NCBI GenBank assembly: GCA_020633235.1
Contig: JACKEA010000002.1
Coordinates: 186,001-250,000 of the forward strand
Source of the DNA: Polyangiaceae bacterium
Lineage (GTDB): Bacteria > Myxococcota_A > Polyangia > Polyangiales > Polyangiaceae
Length of the DNA stretch: 64,000 nucleotides
Reading direction: 5' to 3'
This document shows positions 7,692 to 14,530 of the stretch, piece after piece. Numbering within the stretch: the first letter of the stretch is position 1; every line of letters begins with the position of its first letter. A model generated the notes under the pieces. It saw only the letters and a list, made by a program, of their open reading frames with translations, did no database searches and had not been told where the DNA came from. A program made the translations under genes and the position numbers.

Positions 7692-9935
7692 TCACTTGGG
7701 GATGGGTTTGACCACGACCTCCTTGAGATCGCGCCGGAACGCCTTGTAGCGCTCGACGTATTTGTCGCTGACGTCCTTGTCGTCCAGCAGGTCCTTCTTC
7801 TCGCCGGGGTCGGTCGCCAGATCGTACAGAGCCATCGGGCGGCCCAGGCTGCCGACCAGCTTCTTGTCGTCCTCGATGAACGCCTGGCGCTCGCCGTTGT
7901 TGGGACCTGCGCTCATGTCCACGAACACGATGCGAGGCTTGAGCTCGTGCCCCGGCGGGATCATCACGTCGTACAGGAGCGAGTGACCGCTGATGAAATC
8001 GGTTCCCTCCCCGCTGGGCGGCGGAAGCTCGAACAGGTCCAGGATCGTGGGCACCACGTCGATGGCGCTGCGCCGCACCTTCACCCGTCGCGGCGCCGCC
8101 CCTGGAACGTGAACGATGAACGGTACGCGCACCAGCTCTTCCCAGATCTCGAAGCCGTGACGGATCATGCCGTGCTCGGCGAAGGCCTCGCCGTGGTCGC
8201 TGGTGAACAGGATCGCGGTGCGCTTGCCGTAGGGCTGCTTGGCGACGAAATCGAGCACGCGCCCGACCTGCTGGTCCACGAAGGCCAGCTCACTGTCGTA
8301 GGCGTCGCGGCTCTTGGGCCCGAAATCGAAGCCCTCGTGCCGCACGTACTCCGCGTGCGGGTCCACGTAGTGGGCCCACAAGAAGAAACGCTTGTCGGTG
8401 TTCTCCGCCTTGCCGAGCTCGTCCAAGACGGCGTCGCTCACCTTGTCGGCGGTGACGGTGCGGTCGCCCTCCATCTGAATGGCCTTGGGGGCGGCGCTGT
8501 GATCCACCACGTCGAAGCCCCGCTCGAAGCCGACCCCCGGCTGGAAGAAGTACCAGTAGCCCTGCACGCTGATGGTGCGGATGCCGGCCTTCTGCAGGCG
8601 CTCTTGCACGAAGGTGTCTTCCGGGCCGAAGCGATTGAAGTGGCTCCAGCCGCGGTGCGTCTCGCTCGGATACTTGCCAATCAACATCGGCGGCAAGCTC
8701 TTGGCGGTGTAAGACGCGAGGGAGTAGGCCTTCTCGAACACCACGCTCTGCTTCGCGAGCTTGTCGATGTTGGGCGTGATGTTCCGCTCGTAGCCCATGT
8801 ACCCGAGATCGAAGCGCATGGTGTCCACGGTGATGAGCACCACGTTCAGATCCTTCGGTAGCTTTTGGGCGACCCAGGCCTTCTTGTCCTTGGGCTCCTC
8901 TACCTCCGGCGTCGAGAGCTTCAGCTGGCGGGCGTCCTTACCGGAGCAGTCCTCGTCCACGCCGTTTTCCGGCACGTCGTCCGCACCCGGGCTGATGGCG
9001 GGATCGGCGTCGTTGCAATCACCGCCGCCGAAGCGCCCGCTGAAGCCGTCGTGATCGCGATCCGTGAGCTTGCGCAGCCGCGCGAGGGCCAGCTTGCCGA
9101 GGGGCGCGCCCCGCTCGGCGGCGAGAGCCACCTGGCGCTCGGCGAGGCCGGCACCGGCGCTGTACAGCGTGGTGGCGCCCATGAGCAGCGCGACGCCAAG
9201 GGCGGCGACGGCGGGCACGCGGCGCAAGGCCGCGGGCAGCAGATACGCCCCCGCCGCGATCAACAGCAATAGCCCCGGCCCTCGCAGATCCAACTCCGGA
9301 CGCTTGAGCACGCCGAACAGCGCGAGGGTGCCACCGGCGCCGCTGGTGGTGCCCGTGACGACGGCGTAGGCGATGAACAGGGCGGCGACGGCGACACCCA
9401 GCCCCAGACTCACGGCCGGCGCCGGGAGCTTGTCGGCCGCGACGCGGGTCAGACCCCGGGCGGCGCCCAGGGCGACGACGCCCACGCCGAGGGCCGCAAA
9501 CAGCGCGCCCAGGGCGATGGCCGCACCCCCGGCGGCCGCAGTGATGTCCGCCGCGAGGCCTCGGGTGGCGAGGGCGGCCGTGGCCACCAACCACAGCGCC
9601 GCGAATGGCGGCGCCAACAGCGCCAGGGCGCTGTCTTCGGGATGAAGCGACGCCTTCAGCCGCCGCCACGACGGGGGCGCCGCGGGGTGCAAGAACCACG
9701 AGCCCACCCCCACCGCGATCCCGACCGCAAAGGCGATGGGCCACACCAGGCCCGCGTCGCCGGCGAAGACGCGCCCGAACCCCTCACCCGCCTGCGCGGC
9801 CGCCCAGCGCGCGTCGAGAGCCGCCGCCACCAGTCCGACCAACGTCGCGCCCAGGGTCGCCCGCGCCGTGCGCAGGAACAGCTCCTTCGCGCCGAGCTTG
9901 GGCGAAGCTTCGGCCACCGCCGCTGACTCGTTCAT
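7692..9935 (-). CDS. Membrane-anchored sulfatase-fold hydrolase with MopE-like calcium-binding insert
   Basis: A 747-residue protein in three parts. Residues ~25-290 are a run of about eight hydrophobic segments. Residues ~300-340 carry an Asp-rich thrombospondin-3/MopE-like motif (DRDHDGFSG, GGGDCNDADPAISPGADD, ENGVDEDCSGKD). From ~365 comes an alkaline-phosphatase-superfamily sulfatase domain with LNVVLITVDTMRFDLGYMGY, ITPNIDKLAKQSVVF, FTSDHGEAFAEHGMIRHGF and KPRIVFVDMS. The position where true sulfatases have the formylglycine Cys (CxPxR) reads YTAKSLPPML. A Ser/Thr nucleophile, as in phosphoglycerol/phosphoethanolamine transferases, is therefore more likely than sulfate-ester hydrolysis. 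Its ATG overlaps the xerC stop (ATGA). Confidence 0.8.
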   Translation of the reverse strand: MNESAAVAEASPKLGAKELFLRTARATLGATLVGLVAAALDARWAAAQAGEGFGRVFAGDAGLVWPIAFAVGIAVGVGSWFLHPAAPPSWRRLKASLHPEDSALALLAPPFAALWLVATAALATRGLAADITAAAGGAAIALGALFAALGVGVVALGAARGLTRVAADKLPAPAVSLGLGVAVAALFIAYAVVTGTTSGAGGTLALFGVLKRPELDLRGPGLLLLIAAGAYLLPAALRRVPAVAALGVALLMGATTLYSAGAGLAERQVALAAERGAPLGKLALARLRKLTDRDHDGFSGRFGGGDCNDADPAISPGADDVPENGVDEDCSGKDARQLKLSTPEVEEPKDKKAWVAQKLPKDLNVVLITVDTMRFDLGYMGYERNITPNIDKLAKQSVVFEKAYSLASYTAKSLPPMLIGKYPSETHRGWSHFNRFGPEDTFVQERLQKAGIRTISVQGYWYFFQPGVGFERGFDVVDHSAAPKAIQMEGDRTVTADKVSDAVLDELGKAENTDKRFFLWAHYVDPHAEYVRHEGFDFGPKSRDAYDSELAFVDQQVGRVLDFVAKQPYGKRTAILFTSDHGEAFAEHGMIRHGFEIWEELVRVPFIVHVPGAAPRRVKVRRSAIDVVPTILDLFELPPPSGEGTDFISGHSLLYDVMIPPGHELKPRIVFVDMSAGPNNGERQAFIEDDKKLVGSLGRPMALYDLATDPGEKKDLLDDKDVSDKYVERYKAFRRDLKEVVVKPIPK

Positions 9936-10897
9936 TCCTTCGGCTCTCTCTTCTTCGCTCGTCGCGCCAGGGGGTGGGCGCGATCGTAGACACCCAGCAG
10001 TTGGTCGAGGGAGACGTGGGTGTAGCGTTGAGTCGTCGACAAGCTGGAGTGTCCGAGCATTTCTTGAATCGCGCGCAGGTCCGCTCCCCCCTCTAGCATG
10101 TGGGTGGCGCAGGAGTGACGCAGAGCGTGGGGGTGGAGATCCGGACGACCGGCGCCGAGCGCACCATAGCGCTGCACCAGGGTCTGCAGCCGCCGCACGC
10201 CAAGGCGACGACCGCGACGACCGAGCAACAGCGCTCGCGGATCCTGTGCGCCCGTCTTGGGGTGACGCAATTCGCCCCGCCGCGAGAGGTAGGCCAGCAC
10301 CGCTTCGCGGGCCTTGCTGCCGAGGGGAACGATGCGCTCCTTTCGTCCCTTGCCCAGCACGCGCAGCTGGTCTTCCTCCAGTGACACGTTCTCCACATCC
10401 AGCGCCGCGAGCTCGCTCACCCGGAGCCCTCCGCCATAGAGAAGCTCCAGCGCCAGCGCATCCCGCAGCGCCTCCACCTCAGGGCGGCCCGTGAGCTGGT
10501 GCGGTGCGTCCATCACCTCCGCAGCCGCGTCCGCGGACAAGAAGCCTGGCAGCTTGCGGCGGATCTTCGGGCTCGCGAGCAGCGCCGCGGGGCTCTCCCG
10601 CAATACGCCCTCGCGCTCGAGGTAGCGGCAGAACGCGCGCACCGCCGCCAGCTTGCGGGCGATGCTGGTAGCGGAGCGCGTGCGCGCCAGATCCCCGAGC
10701 CAGCCCCGCAAGCTGAGCTTGTTCATGTCGGCGACGCCCACCGGTCGGTCGAGACGCTCGCGCAAGAAGCTCGCGAGCTGTTCGAGATCGCGACGATAGG
10801 CCTTCACGGTGTGGGGCGACGAGCGGCGCTCGCCGGAGAGGAACTCGGCAAAGCGATCGATGCGCCGCGCGAAGTCGTCCGCGCTCACGCCTTCCAT
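9932..10897 (-). CDS. xerC: Tyrosine recombinase XerC
   Basis: A 321-residue site-specific recombinase for chromosome-dimer resolution. The N-terminal SAM-like core-binding domain (about 10-95) reads FAEFLSGERRSSPHTVKAY. The catalytic domain has the full set: Arg in YGGGLRVSELAAL, Lys in LGKGRKERIVPL, HxxR in LHPHALRHSCATHML, His in LGHSSLSTTQ and the nucleophile Tyr in RYTHVSL. The ATG at 10897 gives the usual XerC N-terminus; an extension further upstream would be an Arg/Gly-rich shadow of the neighbouring gene. It overlaps genes on both sides (13 bases upstream, 4 downstream). Host-type rather than phage integrase is inferred from the start, length and housekeeping context. Confidence 0.88.
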   Translation of the reverse strand: MEGVSADDFARRIDRFAEFLSGERRSSPHTVKAYRRDLEQLASFLRERLDRPVGVADMNKLSLRGWLGDLARTRSATSIARKLAAVRAFCRYLEREGVLRESPAALLASPKIRRKLPGFLSADAAAEVMDAPHQLTGRPEVEALRDALALELLYGGGLRVSELAALDVENVSLEEDQLRVLGKGRKERIVPLGSKAREAVLAYLSRRGELRHPKTGAQDPRALLLGRRGRRLGVRRLQTLVQRYGALGAGRPDLHPHALRHSCATHMLEGGADLRAIQEMLGHSSLSTTQRYTHVSLDQLLGVYDRAHPLARRAKKREPKE

Positions 10898-11529
10898 ACC
10901 GCCACCGTCCAGCAGGCTGCTCCCAGCAACGCGAGCGCGAGCCCCAGCTTGGCGCGACCGATCACGATGCGGCCGTCCGGCGTCACGCCGCGTAGCGCGA
11001 CGAGCCCGAGCCCGAGAAGAGCGGACACGAAGCCGAGCACCAGCGCGATCAACCAGGGCGCCCCGGGGGCGTCGTCGCGGCCGAGCTCCGCCCGCGCCCG
11101 CTCCAAGGCCGCCTTCCTGTCCCCCGCCGTGGAGCGATCCCCTTCGCTCACGGCGAGCCGAGCCAGCGCTTCGTTGGCGCGGGCGAGGTGCGCCCGCTCC
11201 GGGATCCACAGGTGCCGGGTCTCCAGCGCCGCCCCGCGGATCGCGCGCCACGCGGACTCCGCCTCGCGGCGATCGCCCGCGGCCTCGGCGCCCACGGCAA
11301 TGGCCGTGAGCCGCGCGTAGGCCTTGGGCACGTGGGGCGCGCCCGGCGCGTACAGCACCGCGGCGCGCCGCGCGTGCTCCGTCGCGCCGTGGAGATCCCC
11401 CTGGTCGAAAGCCGCGTCCGACTCCGCGAGCTCCCGCCGTCCCTCGAGCATCGCCCGCGCCGTCAAGGCGGCCAGGGCGAGCACGATCACCAGCAGTGAA
11501 AGGGCGATGGTCCGCAGCACCCGGCTCAT
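10885..11529 (-). CDS. Hypothetical two-TM protein with helical repeats
   Basis: I do not recognise the family (214 residues). There is an N-terminal membrane anchor (RTIALSLLVIVLALAALTA). A helical TPR-like central region follows, with EGRRELAESDAAFDQGDLHG, ATEHARRAAVLYAPGAP, and GDRREAESAWRAI. Near the C-terminus are two more hydrophobic stretches, WLIALVLGFVSALLGLGL and LGLALALLGAACWTVAVW. The start overlaps the stop of the ABC-permease gene (ATGA), and the end overlaps the xerC start. It may work with the permease, since the two are translationally coupled, but no function can be assigned. Confidence 0.72.
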   Translation of the reverse strand: MSRVLRTIALSLLVIVLALAALTARAMLEGRRELAESDAAFDQGDLHGATEHARRAAVLYAPGAPHVPKAYARLTAIAVGAEAAGDRREAESAWRAIRGAALETRHLWIPERAHLARANEALARLAVSEGDRSTAGDRKAALERARAELGRDDAPGAPWLIALVLGFVSALLGLGLVALRGVTPDGRIVIGRAKLGLALALLGAACWTVAVWKA

Positions 11530-12458
11530 AGGAAATCACGCCGTCGGAAGATGAGGCTGGCCACGGAAAGGAGCCCCACGGCCCAGGCCAAGGCCTGCGC
11601 CAGGGCCAGGAGCAGGTAGTCCCCGAGGGGGGTGGTCGAGATCTCGCCGGTGAGCAGCGGCCGGGGCGGCACGTACAGCATCAGGTTGGGGACGATCTTG
11701 CTCAGCACCTCCCCCAGCGTCTGCACCGTGGGACCGAACACCCGCGGCGGCAGGTGCGCCAAGGTGTCGGCGCTGCGCCCCACCAAGAACACGCTGAAGG
11801 TGAACACGGCGGTGAGAAACGGCGACGAGAAGGACGCGAACACGGTGGCGATGGCCGCCACCACCGTCACCTCGCACAGCGTGAGGGCCGCCGAGCCCAA
11901 GATCACGCGGCGATCGTCCGGCGCCCCGGAGCTCAGCCAATAGCCGGCGGCGAGCAGCAGCAGCGCCCACGGGATGGGCAACGCCGTACGCCAGCGCGGC
12001 AAGCGCCAGGCGACCAGCCCGAGGACCGCGGTGCAGCCGAGCCCGACCCCCACCACCAGACCGAGGGAGCGATCCGTCAGCCGCCCCAGGGCCAAGAGCA
12101 GCGCGCCGGCATTGGCGGCGATGAACACTCCCAGCGTGAGCACGGTCCCGGCGTACTTCCCCACCAGGTATTCGCTGCGGCGCAGGGGCCGCGCCAGGAT
12201 CGGGAAGATCGTCTTCAGCTCCAGCTCGCGATAGAGCGAGGTCGCCCCCAGCACCACGGCGACGATGATGGCGTACAGCGAGATGGACGCCGAGCCCAGG
12301 TCGCTCACCACCCGCAAGCTGTCCCTGAGCGCGAACTGACCCACCACCAGGGCATAGGCCCCGGTGGCCAGCGCCAGCGCGAACAAGCCGTGCAACACCC
12401 GCGCACGCACCGCTTCGCGGTACGTGTTCAGGGCGATCACGCCGATGCGCGCCAGCAT
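11526..12458 (-). CDS. ABC-2 type transporter permease
   Basis: A 310-residue polytopic membrane protein resembling ABC-2 permeases: an N-terminal IGVIALNTYREAVRARVL amphipathic entry helix, about six hydrophobic helices, and the family's ATSLYRELELKTIFPILARP loop followed by RSEYLVGKYAG. It ends with a membrane helix and RRRDFL. No ATP-binding partner gene is adjacent: the upstream neighbour is a lipoprotein on the same strand and the downstream one a TPR-like membrane protein. The ATPase must therefore be encoded elsewhere. The substrate is unknown. Confidence 0.82.
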   Translation of the reverse strand: MLARIGVIALNTYREAVRARVLHGLFALALATGAYALVVGQFALRDSLRVVSDLGSASISLYAIIVAVVLGATSLYRELELKTIFPILARPLRRSEYLVGKYAGTVLTLGVFIAANAGALLLALGRLTDRSLGLVVGVGLGCTAVLGLVAWRLPRWRTALPIPWALLLLAAGYWLSSGAPDDRRVILGSAALTLCEVTVVAAIATVFASFSSPFLTAVFTFSVFLVGRSADTLAHLPPRVFGPTVQTLGEVLSKIVPNLMLYVPPRPLLTGEISTTPLGDYLLLALAQALAWAVGLLSVASLIFRRRDFL

Positions 12459-12527
12459 GCGACGATTCTTACTTCACTAAGCGGGATCGGACAAAGATCG
12501 GCGTCCCTGACTCATGTCTTGGAAATT

Positions 12528-13403
12528 TCAGGGCTTTGGCAGCGCCCGCTGGCACGCCTCGAGGGAGCGGAAGAGCCCCACGTCGCTGCGCTCGTCGTCC
12601 GGCAGCCAAGGGTCCCGGAGCCGCTCCAGGATGCCCCGCGCGCGATCGAGATCCGTGGTGTCGCTCGCGGGACAGGGCTCATTGCACGTCTTCGGCAGCT
12701 TCTCGCCAATGATCCCGTAGCCGCCCTCCACGATCATCGGGTGCAGGACCACCTCGAACGCCGAGCAATCCCGGCAGGGTCGCGTGCCGCCGTCAGCGCA
12801 GCCGAGGCTCACGCGCGGGCAGCGCGCCTGCAGGAACACCGGTCGTCCGGAGTAGCTCGCCGCGTCCTCCCCCAACCCGGACAGGGCTCCCACCATCGTC
12901 CCCCCGCTCGAGCCCCAACCGCCATCGCCCTTCCAGCTGCCATCCGCTTGCTGCCGCTCGGTGTGGCCGCTCGAGCCGTAGCGCAGGAGATGCCCCGCGT
13001 AGCCGCCAACCAGGGTGCGCTCGCGCTGCCCCTTCACGGTGCGCTCCGAGTCCAGGATCTCGAGACTCACGAGATCGTCTTCAGCGCCGCGCTGGGCCTC
13101 GGTGCGGGCACAGCGATACTTGCCGCCGGTGAGCCACAGCGTGCGCTGGGCTCCGACCCACGCAAACAGCTCGCTCACGTTGGAACCATGACGCAGCTCG
13201 CGGAGATTCGGCACCCGCTGCCGGAGCCAGTCGAGCTCGGCTTCCTGCTGGTTTCCCGCGTCCGCCGCGGGTGGCGCGGCACCGCTGTCCGGCTGCGCCG
13301 GGGGCTCGGGCACCGCGACCGCGCGCTCCGGCGGAGCCGGTCTCGGCGCTGCGGGCGTGCAACCCACGATCGCCAACAGCACGAGCCCGATACGCCGCGT
13401 CAT
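12528..13403 (-). CDS. Secreted lipoprotein, Cys-rich C-terminal half
   Basis: A 291-residue predicted lipoprotein: the signal peptide MTRRIGLVLLAIVGC ends in a lipobox-like cysteine, then a Pro/Ala linker (PAAPRPAPPERAVAVPEP). The body has ELDWLRQRVPNLRELRHGSN, KYRCARTEAQRGAEDD, a Gly-rich DGGWGSSGGTMVGALSG, and paired cysteines (ARCPRVSLGC, RPCRDCSAFEV, KTCNEPCPASD). The ATG at 13403 overlaps the stop of the upstream lipoprotein gene (TGATG). The fold is not recognised. Surface or periplasmic location follows from the signal sequence. Confidence 0.78.
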   Translation of the reverse strand: MTRRIGLVLLAIVGCTPAAPRPAPPERAVAVPEPPAQPDSGAAPPAADAGNQQEAELDWLRQRVPNLRELRHGSNVSELFAWVGAQRTLWLTGGKYRCARTEAQRGAEDDLVSLEILDSERTVKGQRERTLVGGYAGHLLRYGSSGHTERQQADGSWKGDGGWGSSGGTMVGALSGLGEDAASYSGRPVFLQARCPRVSLGCADGGTRPCRDCSAFEVVLHPMIVEGGYGIIGEKLPKTCNEPCPASDTTDLDRARGILERLRDPWLPDDERSDVGLFRSLEACQRALPKP

Positions 13404-13765
13404 CAGTACGGTCGGTCGGGCTCGATGCACACCCGCTCGTGCTGCACCACACAGCGAACGCTGCGCCCGTCGGCAGCCGTCGCACAGGACACCAGCTTCG
13501 CGCTGGCCGGCATCCCGCCACCGGGCGGCGCCAGCGACTCGAGCTCCCAGCACGCCGCCTCGCAGCTCGGGTAGGCCTTCGAAAGCGCGTGCTCGTTGCT
13601 CACGGGAGGGCCGTTGGGGCCGGGCTCACACGGCCCGTTCTGCGTGGGTTCCTGGGTTTGTTGGTCCGCCGCGGAACCTCCCGCTCCGCTCCCCCGGGAG
13701 CCGCCGCAGCCCACGACCGAGAGCAGCACGGCGGCGCTCGTTACGTAAGCACTCATCGATGTCAT
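13403..13765 (-). CDS. Small lipoprotein
   Basis: A 120-residue predicted lipoprotein: the signal peptide MTSMSAYVTSAAVLLSVVGC leads to the lipidated Cys, then a linker GGSRGSGAGGSAADQQTQ. The mature part has five cysteines (NGPCEPG, SCEAACWELES, SCATAADG, RCVVQHERVC). A second ATG three codons in is equally possible. The linker codons GSAADQQT coincide with a copy of the window's GGTCCGCCGCGGAACC repeat family (13657-13679), so the repeat has been incorporated into, or arose within, coding sequence. It is coupled to the next lipoprotein gene by a TGATG overlap. Confidence 0.68.
   Translation of the reverse strand: MTSMSAYVTSAAVLLSVVGCGGSRGSGAGGSAADQQTQEPTQNGPCEPGPNGPPVSNEHALSKAYPSCEAACWELESLAPPGGGMPASAKLVSCATAADGRSVRCVVQHERVCIEPDRPY
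13657..13679. repeat. Repeat-family copy inside a lipoprotein linker
   Basis: The plus strand reads TTTGTTGGTCCGCCGCGG followed by AACCT, identical over 18 bases to the left arm of the element after rnpB (40388). Here it lies inside a minus-strand lipoprotein gene, in the segment encoding the flexible linker. Confidence 0.6.
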
Positions 13766-13773
13766 GGCGGGGC

Positions 13774-14445
13774 TCAGCGCGTGGCCAGGGCGCGCGGTTC
13801 GATGTAGTCGCGGATGTGTCGCGGCGTATCGAGCACCACGCGCTGCACCCGACTCTCGAACAACAGCCGCACCAAGCCGGGCCCCACGTCCACCGCCGCC
13901 GCCACGGTGATGAGACAGCGACTGTCGTCGAAGGGCTCCACCCGGAAGTAGCCCCAGACGTCTCGAATGCCGTGGGGCCGCGTGGGATCGAGCCAGAAGC
14001 GCAGGGTGCTCGGGCCGTCGTGACGAAGCACGACGGTGTAGCTCGCCGACACGATGCCGTTGCCCTGCTCGAGCTCCACGCGACGCTCCCCGTCCCCCTG
14101 CGTCACGAGCCGCGCGGACTTGGTCCGGGGCAGCACGGCAGGGAGCCGCGACACGTCCGCCAGAGCGGCGAGCACTTCCTGCGGCGCAGCGCGGACCAGC
14201 TGATACGACACGCCGCCGACGTAGTGCCCGTCGTCGCGATCGAGCTCGAGCGGTCGTGACACGACGGCGCCGTTCATGAGCTCCGCGCGCTCGCTGGGCC
14301 GAAGGCCGTCGGCGGGCCGACGTTGGATCAACGTGCGGCGGGCCGGCGCAGGGCGCAGACCGGCAGCATCGGCCGACGCAGGGACGGCAGCTGCGAGGAT
14401 CGTGGCCACGGATGCGGCGACGAGGAGGCGACCCCCACGCGGCAT
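13774..14445 (-). CDS. Exported START/SRPBCC-like (polyketide cyclase/COQ10-type) protein
   Basis: A 223-residue protein with a clear signal peptide (LLVAASVATILAAAVPASADA). A ligand-binding helix-grip domain occupies about residues 70-215, with YQLVRAAPQEVLAALADVSRLPAVLP (characteristic SRPBCC opening), RRVELEQGNGIVSASYTVVL, TLRFWLDPTRPHGIRDVWGY and LVRLLFESRVQRVVLDTPRH. Such proteins bind hydrophobic ligands. Periplasmic export is unusual but consistent within myxobacteria. It lies 8 bases upstream of the small lipoprotein gene on the same strand and is probably in the same operon. The ligand is unknown. Confidence 0.75.
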   Translation of the reverse strand: MPRGGRLLVAASVATILAAAVPASADAAGLRPAPARRTLIQRRPADGLRPSERAELMNGAVVSRPLELDRDDGHYVGGVSYQLVRAAPQEVLAALADVSRLPAVLPRTKSARLVTQGDGERRVELEQGNGIVSASYTVVLRHDGPSTLRFWLDPTRPHGIRDVWGYFRVEPFDDSRCLITVAAAVDVGPGLVRLLFESRVQRVVLDTPRHIRDYIEPRALATR

Positions 14446-14482
14446 GCGGCCAGGGTATCACAGGCCCGCGCCGCCCTGCGAA

Positions 14483-14510
14483 CCGCGAGGTTCCGCGGCG
14501 AGGCGACAAG
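14483..14510. repeat. Repeat-family copy between minus-strand genes
   Basis: The plus strand reads CCGCGAGGTTCCGCGGCG then AGGCGACAAG. It is nearly identical to the right arm of the element after rnpB (40449-40476), with one C-to-G change. It lies 3' of the large lipoprotein gene that ends at 14531, fitting the family's preference for gene ends. Confidence 0.6.
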
Positions 14511-14530
14511 GAAATACCTGAAGTGAAGCT

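Noticed and set aside
9932..10897. Tyrosine recombinase as sign of an integrated element
   Set aside because: Residues, length and housekeeping neighbours fit host XerC; no att repeats, tRNA gene or phage genes are adjacent.
13403..14509. A 368-codon minus-strand frame joining the START-like and small lipoprotein regions
   Set aside because: Its upstream two-thirds is a shadow of the START-domain gene in another frame; only the last 120 residues, with a signal peptide, are real.
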